This document shows, piece after piece, positions 1-7,147 of a DNA stretch of 7,209 bases. A program made the position numbers and the translations under genes. Within the stretch, counting starts at the first letter, position 1; each line of letters begins with the position of its first letter. This DNA comes from Clostridia bacterium. Its GTDB lineage: Bacteria > Bacillota_A > Clostridia > Oscillospirales > Acutalibacteraceae. The notes under the pieces were generated by a model that was given only the letters and a program-made list of their open reading frames with translations, was not told the DNA's origin and did no database searches. Where the stretch lies: the NCBI GenBank assembly GCA_017529165.1, contig JAFXNY010000179.1, positions 1-7,209 on the forward strand, read 5' to 3'.

Positions 1-402
1 GAAAACTACTGCAAGTCGGTAACTATCGAGGCAAACACAATGGTTGATATGGCGAAAACCGAGATAGCGCCGGCGGTAGAGCGTTTTACGGCAGATGTTG
101 CCAAAAATACCGCCGCTAAGCGCGCGGTATCGCCGAACATAACCTGCGAATACGAAACAGGTCTTATTTCAAAACTTTCAGACCTCACAGATAAAATAGG
201 AAAATACGCTGACGAATTAAAGGATGCCGTTGTTACTCTTTGTGGCGCAAAGGATATCATTGAGGAATCAGAAATGATAAGGGATAGCGTTTTGCCTAAA
301 ATGTGCGAACTGAGGCTTGCCGCCGATACCGCGGAAACTCTTACCGCAAAATCTTATTGGCCGTATCCTTCCTATGCGGATATACTCTTCAGCGTAAAGT
401 AA
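1..402 (+). CDS. glnN: Glutamine synthetase type III, C-terminal part (5' truncated by window edge)
   Basis: This is the last 133 residues of a glutamine synthetase of the large GSIII class (about 700 residues), which makes glutamine from glutamate, ammonia and ATP in the cytoplasm. The frame is open from base 1, so the internal Met at base 40 is not the real start. Recognition rests on the GSIII C-terminal signature: the helix around IEANTMVDMAKTEIAPA, a long helical stretch, and the terminal motif SYWPYPSYADILFSVK. These belong to the helical C-terminal region seen in GSIII and absent from GSI and GSII. The catalytic core lies upstream, outside the window, so active-site residues cannot be checked. 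It sits 13 nt before an ammonium transporter, which fits a role in assimilating imported ammonium. GSIII is known in Bacteroidota, cyanobacteria and some Clostridia. Identification is confident from the tail; the symbol glnN follows common GSIII usage. Confidence 0.9.
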   Translation, partial: ENYCKSVTIEANTMVDMAKTEIAPAVERFTADVAKNTAAKRAVSPNITCEYETGLISKLSDLTDKIGKYADELKDAVVTLCGAKDIIEESEMIRDSVLPKMCELRLAADTAETLTAKSYWPYPSYADILFSVK

Positions 403-407
403 AAGGA
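403..407 (+). promoter_or_regulatory. Ribosome binding site of the ammonium transporter gene
   Basis: AAGGA follows the glutamine synthetase stop codon directly and lies 8 nt before the ATG at 416. A nearer upstream ATG at 407 is in the same frame but meets TAA at 413-415 after two codons, so 416 is the first usable start. Confidence 0.7.
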
Positions 408-415
408 TGATATAA

Positions 416-2170
416 ATGATTACCGAAGAAATTGTAAAACTCGTTAAAGAAGCCGCTACAGGTGAAGTTTTCGGCGTATGGTTTCTCATCGGCGCGGCGC
501 TTGTATTCTTTATGCAGGCAGGCTTTGCTATGGTGGAAACAGGCTTTACCAGGGCTAAAAATGCCGGAAACATCATTATGAAAAACCTGATGGACTTTTG
601 TATAGGAACGGTCGTTTTCGTTATTCTCGGCTTTTCTCTTATGATGGCGGAAGATTATGCTTTCGGTTTTATCGGTATCCCGAATTTTAAGATACTAACC
701 GATTTCGGCGGTTTCCTTAAAAGCGGCAATGCATCGTCATTCGTATTCAACCTTGTGTTTTGTGCAACGGCGGCAACAATAGTTTCCGGCGCCATGGCGG
801 AAAGAACAAAGTTTATTTCCTACTGTATCTATTCAGGCGTGATTTCTCTGTTTGTTTACCCGATAGAGGCAGGTTGGGTGTGGAATAGCAAAGGCTGGCT
901 TGTTGGTCTCGGCTTCCACGATTTCGCAGGAAGCGCCGCGATACACTCGGTAGGCGGAATTACGGCGCTTATCGGCGCTATAATGGTGGGTCCCCGACTC
1001 GGAAAATACATAAAGGATGAAAATAAAAAGGTCAAAAAGGTAAACGCTATCCCCGGTCACTCGGTTACTCTCGGCGCACTCGGTTGCTTTATTCTCTGGT
1101 TTGGCTGGTATGGCTTTAACGGCGCAGCCGCTTGGGATAGTAATTCTCTCGCCTCAATCTTTGTTACTACTACGATAGCCCCTGCGGTAGCCACTTGTGT
1201 AACGATGATTTTTACCTGGATTAAAAACGGCAAGCCGGATGTTTCTATGTGTATAAATGCCTCTCTTGCAGGGCTTGTCGGAATAACCGCCGGGTGCGAT
1301 GCGCTCGATGCCGTAGGTTCAACCGTTGTCGGCATTGTTTCGGGATTTTTGGTTGTATTTGTGGTAGAACTTCTTGATATTAAACTTCATATAGATGATC
1401 CCGTAGGCGCGGTTGGCGTTCACCTTGCAAACGGCATTTGGGGCACGGTTGCCGTTGGACTTTTGGCAAACCCTGCCGCCCCCGCCGGACTTAAAGGACT
1501 TCTTTATACCGGCAGTTTCCGCCTTTTAGGCGTTCAGTTACTTGGTATTACTGCTATTCTTTTGTGGACCGCCATTATGATGACCGCAACATTCTTTATC
1601 ATTAAAAAGACGATAGGTCTGCGCGTATCGGAGGAAGAAGAGATCAAGGGTCTTGATAAAACCGAACACGGACTTCCGAGCGCATACGCCGATTTTGTTC
1701 CGGCAGTTGAAAGTATTGATTATGGTTATGAAAACGCTGTGGCGGTAACCGGTGAAACACCCCCTGCGGAAGCGATTCCGGTGAAAAAATTACTTGCGTT
1801 TGATGAAAGTGTGCCGAAGCTTACAAAGATAGAAATCATCTGTAAAGAACCGCGCTTTGAGGCGCTTAAAAACGCTATGATGGACATAGGCATCACAGGT
1901 ATGACGGTATCGCACGTTCTCGGTTGCGGCGCTCAAAAAGGTCAGCCGGAATACTATCGCGGCGTTCAGGTTGAGGCAAATCTGCTGCCTAAAATTCAGG
2001 TGGATATCGTTGTAAGCAAGGTGCCGGTCAGAAGCGTTATAGAAACTGCAAAGAAGGTGCTTTACACCGGGCATATCGGTGACGGCAAGATTTTTGTTTA
2101 CGATGTGGAAAACGCCGTAAAAGTGCGCACGGGCGAAGAGGGTTACGACGCGCTTCAGGATGTGGAGTGA
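416..2170 (+). CDS. amt: Ammonium transporter fused to a C-terminal P-II (GlnB/GlnK) domain
   Basis: A 584-residue two-part protein. Residues 1 to about 420 form an Amt/Mep/Rh ammonium channel of the inner membrane, expected to have 11 membrane helices and to form trimers. Amt signatures include FFMQAGFAMVETGFTRAKNAGN (29-52), the twin pore histidines H177 and H336, the gate phenylalanines F115 and F234, W156 and D169 (aligned by eye to E. coli H168, H318, F107, F215, W148, D160), and the cytoplasmic tail GLRVSEEEEIKGLD. The Ser of the external binding site (E. coli S219) is Ala238. A linker of about 46 residues leads to a complete P-II domain (about 468-580) with T-loop QKG..EYYRG (507-516), B-loop TGHIGDGKIF (551-560) and C-loop VRTGEE (570-575). 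P-II normally senses ATP/ADP and 2-oxoglutarate and plugs the Amt pore with its T-loop Arg, here R515. The uridylylated Tyr51 position is Val519. The two halves are one uninterrupted frame. The gene lies between glutamine synthetase and asnB. Confidence 0.95.
   Translation: MITEEIVKLVKEAATGEVFGVWFLIGAALVFFMQAGFAMVETGFTRAKNAGNIIMKNLMDFCIGTVVFVILGFSLMMAEDYAFGFIGIPNFKILTDFGGFLKSGNASSFVFNLVFCATAATIVSGAMAERTKFISYCIYSGVISLFVYPIEAGWVWNSKGWLVGLGFHDFAGSAAIHSVGGITALIGAIMVGPRLGKYIKDENKKVKKVNAIPGHSVTLGALGCFILWFGWYGFNGAAAWDSNSLASIFVTTTIAPAVATCVTMIFTWIKNGKPDVSMCINASLAGLVGITAGCDALDAVGSTVVGIVSGFLVVFVVELLDIKLHIDDPVGAVGVHLANGIWGTVAVGLLANPAAPAGLKGLLYTGSFRLLGVQLLGITAILLWTAIMMTATFFIIKKTIGLRVSEEEEIKGLDKTEHGLPSAYADFVPAVESIDYGYENAVAVTGETPPAEAIPVKKLLAFDESVPKLTKIEIICKEPRFEALKNAMMDIGITGMTVSHVLGCGAQKGQPEYYRGVQVEANLLPKIQVDIVVSKVPVRSVIETAKKVLYTGHIGDGKIFVYDVENAVKVRTGEEGYDALQDVE
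2164..2167 (+). promoter_or_regulatory. Ribosome binding site of asnB, inside the end of amt
   Basis: GGAG overlaps the last amt codons and ends next to its TGA stop, 9 nt before the asnB ATG at 2177. The short gap and the overlap of this site with translated sequence suggest that asnB translation is coupled to that of amt. Confidence 0.6.
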
Positions 2171-2176
2171 TACATA

Positions 2177-3760
2177 ATGTGTTCAGTTATAGGTTATTGC
2201 GGTGAAGTTTTTGACAAATCCGCATTTGAAAGCGGGTTCGCCGAGACTAAGTCTCGCGGACCTGACGACAGCAGAATAATAAATGTAAAAGGCGGAGTTT
2301 TAGGCTTTCACCGGCTTTCAATCATGGGACTCCACGAAGAAGGCATGCAACCGTTCTTATTGAACGGTTGCGTAGCCGTTTGTAACGGGGAGTTATACGG
2401 ATTTGCAGAGCAAAAGCGAAAACTGATAGCGAAAGGGTATGAATTCAAAAGCGATAGCGACTGTGAAATAATACTGCCTATGTATTTTGAATACGGTACC
2501 GATATGTTCGGTATGTTGGATGCCGAGTTTGCCTGCATTATATACGACGGAAGAACGAATGAATGGCTTGCCGCACGCGACCCGATCGGTATCAGACCGC
2601 TATACTTCGGATATGACAAAAACGGCACAATAATCTTTGCAAGCGAGCCCAAAAATCTTGTGGGAATTTGTGAAAAGATAATGCCGTTTCCGCCGGGACA
2701 TTACTATAAAGGCGGCAAGTTTATTTGCTACAACGATATATCGAGAGCGGACAGCATTTGTGACGACGGCATTGAAATCGCCTGCAAAAACATCAGAGAA
2801 AAACTTGTCAAAGGCGTGAAAAAGCGGCTTATAGCGGATGCGAAAGTGGGTTTCTTGTTTTCGGGCGGTCTTGATTCATCTCTTGTTTGCGCAATTGCGG
2901 CAATGGAAAGCAAAAATCCTATAAAGACCTTTGCAATAGGTATGAGCGAGAACGCTATCGACCTTAAATATGCCCGTCAGGTCGCGGATTTCATAGGCGC
3001 AGACCACACCGAGGTTTATATGACACCGGACGAGGTTATTTCTTCGCTTGAAAAAGTAATACATCTGCTCGGCACTTATGATATTACCACTATCAGGGCT
3101 AGTATGGGTATGTATCTTGTGTGTAAAGCAATTCACGAAAAAACCGACATACGAGTACTACTTACAGGTGAAATATCCGATGAACTGTTCGGATATAAAT
3201 ATACTGATTTTGCGCCAAACGCCGACGATTTTCAAAGAGAATCCCAAAAGCGAGTAAAAGAACTTCATATGTATGATGTTTTGCGTGCCGACCGTTGTAT
3301 TTCAGTAAACTCTCTCGAAGCGCGGGTACCGTTTGGCGACCTTGACTTCGTAAAGTATGTAATGGCACTTGACCCGGAAATAAAGATGAATAAATACGGT
3401 AAAGGCAAATATCTTTTACGCCATGCGTTTGAGGGCTTAGGCTACTTGCCGGATAGTATTTTATGGCGCGAAAAGGCGGCGTTTTCGGATGCTGTCGGAC
3501 ACTCAATGGTCGATTACCTTAAAGACTATGCCGAGGGCGTTTATACCAACGAACAATTCAAAGCGCAAAGAATAAAATATGAGCATGCGACGCCCTTTAC
3601 AAAAGAATCATTATTATACAGAGAAATTTTTGAAAAGTATTATCCCGGTCAGTCGGAAATGGTAGTAGATTTCTGGATGCCGAATAAATCTTGGGACGGA
3701 TGTAATGTAAACGACCCGTCGGCGCGCGTGCTTTCAAACTACGGCGAAAGCGGAAAATAA
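2177..3760 (+). CDS. asnB: Asparagine synthetase B (glutamine-hydrolysing)
   Basis: A 527-residue enzyme that makes asparagine from aspartate, ATP and the amide of glutamine. Residues 2 to about 190 are a class II glutaminase: nucleophile Cys2 after the initiator Met, RGPD (27-30), R46 in FHRLSIM, NGELYG (70-75) and SDCE (94-97). From about 200 comes the ATP-pyrophosphatase synthetase domain with PP-loop SGGLDSS (229-235), YDITTIRAS (301-309), GEISDELFG (331-339), EARVPFGD (381-388) and WREKAAFSD (430-438). The C-terminal NDPSARVLSNYG resembles the E. coli AsnB tail (DDPSGRA). It is slightly shorter than E. coli AsnB (554). The catalytic Glu (E332) and the key Lys (K433) are kept, but the usual GEGSDE reads GEISDE and KEQFSD reads KAAFSD. 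The same two sites look variant in clostridial relatives I recall, so a subfamily is more likely than a dead enzyme. It lies 6 nt after amt. Confidence 0.95.
   Translation: MCSVIGYCGEVFDKSAFESGFAETKSRGPDDSRIINVKGGVLGFHRLSIMGLHEEGMQPFLLNGCVAVCNGELYGFAEQKRKLIAKGYEFKSDSDCEIILPMYFEYGTDMFGMLDAEFACIIYDGRTNEWLAARDPIGIRPLYFGYDKNGTIIFASEPKNLVGICEKIMPFPPGHYYKGGKFICYNDISRADSICDDGIEIACKNIREKLVKGVKKRLIADAKVGFLFSGGLDSSLVCAIAAMESKNPIKTFAIGMSENAIDLKYARQVADFIGADHTEVYMTPDEVISSLEKVIHLLGTYDITTIRASMGMYLVCKAIHEKTDIRVLLTGEISDELFGYKYTDFAPNADDFQRESQKRVKELHMYDVLRADRCISVNSLEARVPFGDLDFVKYVMALDPEIKMNKYGKGKYLLRHAFEGLGYLPDSILWREKAAFSDAVGHSMVDYLKDYAEGVYTNEQFKAQRIKYEHATPFTKESLLYREIFEKYYPGQSEMVVDFWMPNKSWDGCNVNDPSARVLSNYGESGK
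2345..2373 (+). repeat. Perfect inverted repeat (hairpin) inside asnB
   Basis: GCAACCGTTC (2347-2356) and GAACGGTTGC (2362-2371) are exact reverse complements around the loop TTATT. An outer G-U and A-U pair would extend the stem to 12 in RNA. It lies in codons for the conserved glutaminase stretch near MQPFLLNGCVAV. No run of T follows, so it is not an intrinsic terminator. Its function, if any, is unknown. Confidence 0.6.
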
Positions 3761-3764
3761 TTTT

Positions 3765-3770
3765 AGGAGG
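3765..3770 (+). promoter_or_regulatory. Consensus ribosome binding site of glmS
   Basis: AGGAGG, the strongest such site in the window, lies 7 nt before the glmS ATG at 3778. It fills most of the 17-nt gap after asnB and fixes the glmS start. Confidence 0.8.
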
Positions 3771-3777
3771 CTTATTT

Positions 3778-5601
3778 ATGTGTGGAATAGTAGGTTTTAC
3801 AGGGGCGCAGGAGGCGGCGCCGATTTTACTCGAAGGTCTTAAAAAGCTTGAATACAGGGGTTACGATTCGGCAGGCATTGCTGTTATGGACGGAAACTCA
3901 ATTTCAGTAAATAAGGTAACCGGCAGAATTGCAAATCTTTGTGAGAAAACCGATGACGGAAAAGCTGTTAAAGGCGGCACGGGTATCGGTCATACGCGCT
4001 GGGCTACCCACGGCGCACCGACGAGTGAAAACGCGCATCCGCATTTAAGTAATGACGGGAAATTTGCCGTAGTTCACAACGGCATTATTGAAAACTATAT
4101 GTTGCTTCGGGAAAAGCTAATATGCGAGGGTTATAATTTTGAGAGCGAAACAGATACGGAGGTTATAGTTCACTTAATTGAAAAATACTATAAAGGAAAT
4201 GTGCGTGAGGCACTTATTAAAACCACAAATAAGCTTCGCGGCTCTTATGCTTTGGGTGTTATTTGCGCTGAAAACCCCGGAACGCTTTACGCCGCAAGAG
4301 AGGCAAGTCCGCTAATACTGGGACTTGGTACAGACGAAAATTATTTTGCTTCCGATGTTACGGCGCTTGTAGCCCATACAAGAAATGTAATATATCTTGA
4401 AGACGGAGAATTTGCAGAGCTATCTGCCGACAGTATAAAGGTGTTTGATTGTTTGGGCACTGAAATAAACAAAAAGGTTGTCCGTGTTATGTGGGATGTT
4501 CAGGCGGCTGAAAAAGGCGGCTATGAGCATTTTATGATGAAAGAAATAAAAGAACAGCCGGCAGCCGTCAAAGCCACAATAGCGCCGAGAATAAAGGACG
4601 GAAAAGTAGTGTTTGACGAGCTCGATATAACCGCAGATAAACTTAAAAGCATAAATAAGATACTGATTACCGCCTGCGGCTCGGCGTATTATGCCGGTTG
4701 CGCCGGAAAATATGCGCTTGAAAAACTGTGTAATATTCCGGTAAGTCTTGAGCTTGCAAGCGAGCTTCGTTACAGTGAGCCGATAATAGATGAACACACA
4801 CTGCTTATAGTAATTTCACAGTCGGGTGAAACGGCGGACACTATCGCCGCTATGAAAGAGTGCAGGCAAAAGGGCGCTGCGGTTATAGCAATAGTTAATG
4901 TTGTAGGCAGTACGGTTGCAAAACTCGCCGACTTCACCGTTTACACCTGGGCGGGCCCGGAAATAGCGGTCGCCACAACAAAGGGATATACAACGCAGGT
5001 TACCGTGCTTTATCTGCTTTCCATCTGCTTTGCGGATAAACTCGGCTATTTAAAAGAGGACTACGCTAAATGCGTTAAGTCGGTACAGTCTTTACCGCGT
5101 TTTATACAACAGGCAATAGATATGAACCCGCAAATCGAAACGCTTGCCAAAAAATACCATTCAAGCAAGGCGCTTTTCTTTATCGGCAGGAACACCGATT
5201 ATGCCGTATCGCTTGAAGGCGCGCTTAAAATGAAGGAAATCTCATATCTGCACTCCGAGGCCTACGCCGCGGGGGAACTGAAGCACGGCACAATAGCGCT
5301 TATAGAGGAACATCAGCCGGTAATAGCGCTTTGCTGTAACGAAAACATAATGGAAAAGACTTTAAGCAATATCGTTGAAGTAAAAGCGCGCGGCGCTGAG
5401 GTTTTAGCGCTTACTTTTAAGAATAACACAAAGATTTTATCGGTTGCGGATGACCTTATGTTTATCCCGGAAATTGACCCGATATTTTCGGGTGTGGTAG
5501 AAATTGTGCCGCTTCAACTGCTGGCATACTTTGTAGCAAAGGAAAACGGCTGCGATATTGATAAGCCTAAAAATCTTGCAAAATCTGTAACGGTGGAATG
5601 A
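3778..5601 (+). CDS. glmS: Glutamine--fructose-6-phosphate aminotransferase (glucosamine-6-phosphate synthase)
   Basis: A 607-residue cytoplasmic enzyme, close to the 609 of E. coli GlmS. It makes glucosamine-6-phosphate from fructose-6-phosphate and glutamine, the first step toward UDP-GlcNAc and peptidoglycan. The N-terminal class II glutaminase has Cys2, YRGYDSAG (26-33), HTRWATHG (72-79), HNGIIENY (100-107) and D126 in ETDTE. Two sugar isomerase (SIS) domains follow, with [10 protein letters not shown] (298-307), SQSGETADT (347-355), [13 protein letters not shown] (395-407) and the active-site block from E480 to H503 (K484, E487, LKHG). The C-terminal [13 protein letters not shown] is the standard ending that reaches into the active site. 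All key residues are present. The start is fixed by AGGAGG and by the need for Cys at position 2. In many Gram-positive bacteria glmS has its own self-cleaving ribozyme leader; here only 17 nt separate it from asnB, so control must come from the operon or from translation. Confidence 0.97.
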   Translation: MCGIVGFTGAQEAAPILLEGLKKLEYRGYDSAGIAVMDGNSISVNKVTGRIANLCEKTDDGKAVKGGTGIGHTRWATHGAPTSENAHPHLSNDGKFAVVHNGIIENYMLLREKLICEGYNFESETDTEVIVHLIEKYYKGNVREALIKTTNKLRGSYALGVICAENPGTLYAAREASPLILGLGTDENYFASDVTALVAHTRNVIYLEDGEFAELSADSIKVFDCLGTEINKKVVRVMWDVQAAEKGGYEHFMMKEIKEQPAAVKATIAPRIKDGKVVFDELDITADKLKSINKILITACGSAYYAGCAGKYALEKLCNIPVSLELASELRYSEPIIDEHTLLIVISQSGETADTIAAMKECRQKGAAVIAIVNVVGSTVAKLADFTVYTWAGPEIAVATTKGYTTQVTVLYLLSICFADKLGYLKEDYAKCVKSVQSLPRFIQQAIDMNPQIETLAKKYHSSKALFFIGRNTDYAVSLEGALKMKEISYLHSEAYAAGELKHGTIALIEEHQPVIALCCNENIMEKTLSNIVEVKARGAEVLALTFKNNTKILSVADDLMFIPEIDPIFSGVVEIVPLQLLAYFVAKENGCDIDKPKNLAKSVTVE

Positions 5602-5602
5602 T

Positions 5603-7135
5603 ATGGATAAAATACTTGTTTTGGATTTCGGCGGTCAGTATAATCAGCTGATTGCACGGCGTGTAAGAGCAAACAAGGTTTATGCTGAAATAAAACCTTA
5701 TAACAAAATCACCTGTGAAGAGATTAAAGCCGCCGGATATAAAGGCGTGATTTTCACCGGCGGACCTAACAGTGTGTATAACGAAAATTCACCGCATTAT
5801 AGTAAAGAAATACTAAATCTCGGTATCCCGATTTTAGGCATTTGTTACGGACATCAACTGTTATCTTACCTTGCCGGCGGCGAGATTGTACCTGCAAAGG
5901 GCGGCAGTGAATACGGAAGCACAAAATTAGTCGCTCAAAACTGTACTCTTTTTAAGGGAGTACCGGAAAACAGTGTTTGTTATATGAGCCATACTGATTA
6001 TGTAAGCCGACTGCCTGAGGGATTTAAGATTATAGCGCACACTGATAATTGCCCGTGTGCCGCTATGTGTAACGAAAAAGGAAAACTGTACGGTGTTCAG
6101 TTTCACCCTGAAGTAACCCACACCGAATACGGAAATCAGATACTTAAAAACTTTATTTTTGATATTTGTAAATGCTCTGCCGATTGGAAAATGGACGATT
6201 TTATAGAAAGAACGGTGAGCAAATACAAAACGGAACTGGCGGGAAAGCGAGTTTTGTTGGCACTCTCAGGCGGTGTTGATTCGTCTGTCGCGGCGGTACT
6301 CTTGCATAAAGCAATCGGAGAAAATCTTGTTTGTGTTTTTGTTGACCACGGACTGCTGCGGCAGGGCGAAGGTGATTATGTCGAAAATACAATAGGCAGA
6401 AACTTAGGCGTTAATATTATCCGCGTGAACGCAAAAGACAGATTTTTAAAACGACTTTCCGGCATTACAGAGCCGGAAGAAAAACGCCATATCATAGGCG
6501 AAGAGTTTATACGCGTTTTTGAAAGTGAGGCAAGAAAACTTGGAAAAATCGATGTTTTGGCACAGGGCACAATTTATCCCGATGTGATCGAAAGCGGAAA
6601 GGGCGATTCGGCGGTTATAAAGAGCCATCACAATGTTGGCGGACTCCCGGATATTATGAGTTTCGAAAGCATTGCCGAACCGCTTCGCGACCTTTTCAAA
6701 GATGAAGTAAGAGAAGTCGGCGAACGGCTCGGAATACCGAAAGACCTTGTGTTCCGTCAGCCGTTTCCGGGGCCGGGACTCGGCATTCGGGTAATCGGTG
6801 AAATCACCGAAGAAAAATTAAAGTTGTTAAAGGAAGCCGACGCTATTTTCAGAAGTGAAATAGATAAACTTAGATTTAGTAAGCGACCAAATCAGTATTT
6901 TGCCGTGATTACAGATACAAAAAGCGTCGGCGTTATGGGGGATGCGCGTACATACGGTTACACGATAGCCCTGCGCGCTGTAAATACCGACGATTTTATG
7001 ACAGCGTCGTGGTCACGCCTGCCCTATGAACTACTCGAAGCGGCAAGCAGTAGGATAACTAACGAAATCAAAGGAATTACCAGAGTGGTTTACGATATAA
7101 CATCAAAACCGCCCGCAACGGTGGAATGGGAGTAA
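5603..7135 (+). CDS. guaA: GMP synthase (glutamine-hydrolysing)
   Basis: A 510-residue enzyme that converts XMP, ATP and glutamine to GMP. The N-terminal class I amidotransferase domain (1 to about 190) has oxyanion-region TGGPNSVY (52-59), nucleophile Cys81 in GICYGHQ and the partners H168 and E170 in QFHPEV. The ATP-pyrophosphatase domain has PP-loop LSGGVDSS (221-228) and FVDHGLLR (246-253). The C-terminal dimerisation/XMP region has [11 protein letters not shown] (322-332), [10 protein letters not shown] (340-349), [13 protein letters not shown] (385-397) and the universal ending [13 protein letters not shown]. Length and all motifs are those of the single-chain bacterial form. Only one base lies between the glmS stop and this ATG. 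The upstream ribosome binding site is weak (GGTGGA at 5592-5597, inside glmS), so translation probably depends on ribosomes finishing glmS. There is no space for a purine riboswitch before the gene. Confidence 0.97.
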   Translation: MDKILVLDFGGQYNQLIARRVRANKVYAEIKPYNKITCEEIKAAGYKGVIFTGGPNSVYNENSPHYSKEILNLGIPILGICYGHQLLSYLAGGEIVPAKGGSEYGSTKLVAQNCTLFKGVPENSVCYMSHTDYVSRLPEGFKIIAHTDNCPCAAMCNEKGKLYGVQFHPEVTHTEYGNQILKNFIFDICKCSADWKMDDFIERTVSKYKTELAGKRVLLALSGGVDSSVAAVLLHKAIGENLVCVFVDHGLLRQGEGDYVENTIGRNLGVNIIRVNAKDRFLKRLSGITEPEEKRHIIGEEFIRVFESEARKLGKIDVLAQGTIYPDVIESGKGDSAVIKSHHNVGGLPDIMSFESIAEPLRDLFKDEVREVGERLGIPKDLVFRQPFPGPGLGIRVIGEITEEKLKLLKEADAIFRSEIDKLRFSKRPNQYFAVITDTKSVGVMGDARTYGYTIALRAVNTDDFMTASWSRLPYELLEAASSRITNEIKGITRVVYDITSKPPATVEWE

Positions 7136-7139
7136 GGAG
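7134..7139 (+). promoter_or_regulatory. Ribosome binding site of pyrG
   Basis: AAGGAG overlaps the guaA stop codon (TAA, 7133-7135) and lies 8 nt before the ATG at 7148. It supports the start chosen for the partial gene at the right edge. Confidence 0.75.
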
Positions 7140-7147
7140 AGAAATCT

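Noticed and set aside
40..402. A separate small protein starting at the ATG at base 40
   Set aside because: The frame is open to base 1 and the residues before this Met continue the glutamine synthetase type III motif, so this is an internal methionine.
407..415. A two-codon leader ORF (ATG ATA TAA) just before the amt start
   Set aside because: It overlaps the ribosome binding region and is most simply a chance ATG. It is too close to the real start to be a credible regulatory leader.
2211..2216. TTGACA, a perfect -35 box within asnB
   Set aside because: At the expected spacing the sequence is GGGTTC, which does not resemble a -10 box, and no gene starts downstream.
2347..2371. Intrinsic terminator at the asnB hairpin
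   Set aside because: The stem is strong but no run of T follows, and it lies inside an intact conserved coding region.
2497..2513. Short inverted repeat TACCGA/TCGGTA in asnB
   Set aside because: A 6-base stem with a 5-base loop is expected by chance several times in a window of this size.
3809..3814. AGGAGG inside glmS as an alternative ribosome binding site
   Set aside because: No start codon lies at a suitable distance, and a later start would remove the essential Cys2 nucleophile.
4420..4797. Longest antisense open frame (125 codons), with several similar ones opposite other genes
   Set aside because: It lies wholly opposite the well-supported glmS gene, shows no recognisable motif and has no sign of its own ribosome binding site. 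The other antisense frames have the same character.
6456..6479. Inverted repeat TTCCGGC/GCCGGAA in guaA
   Set aside because: A 7-base stem with an 8-base loop in conserved coding sequence without a T-run. It is compatible with chance.
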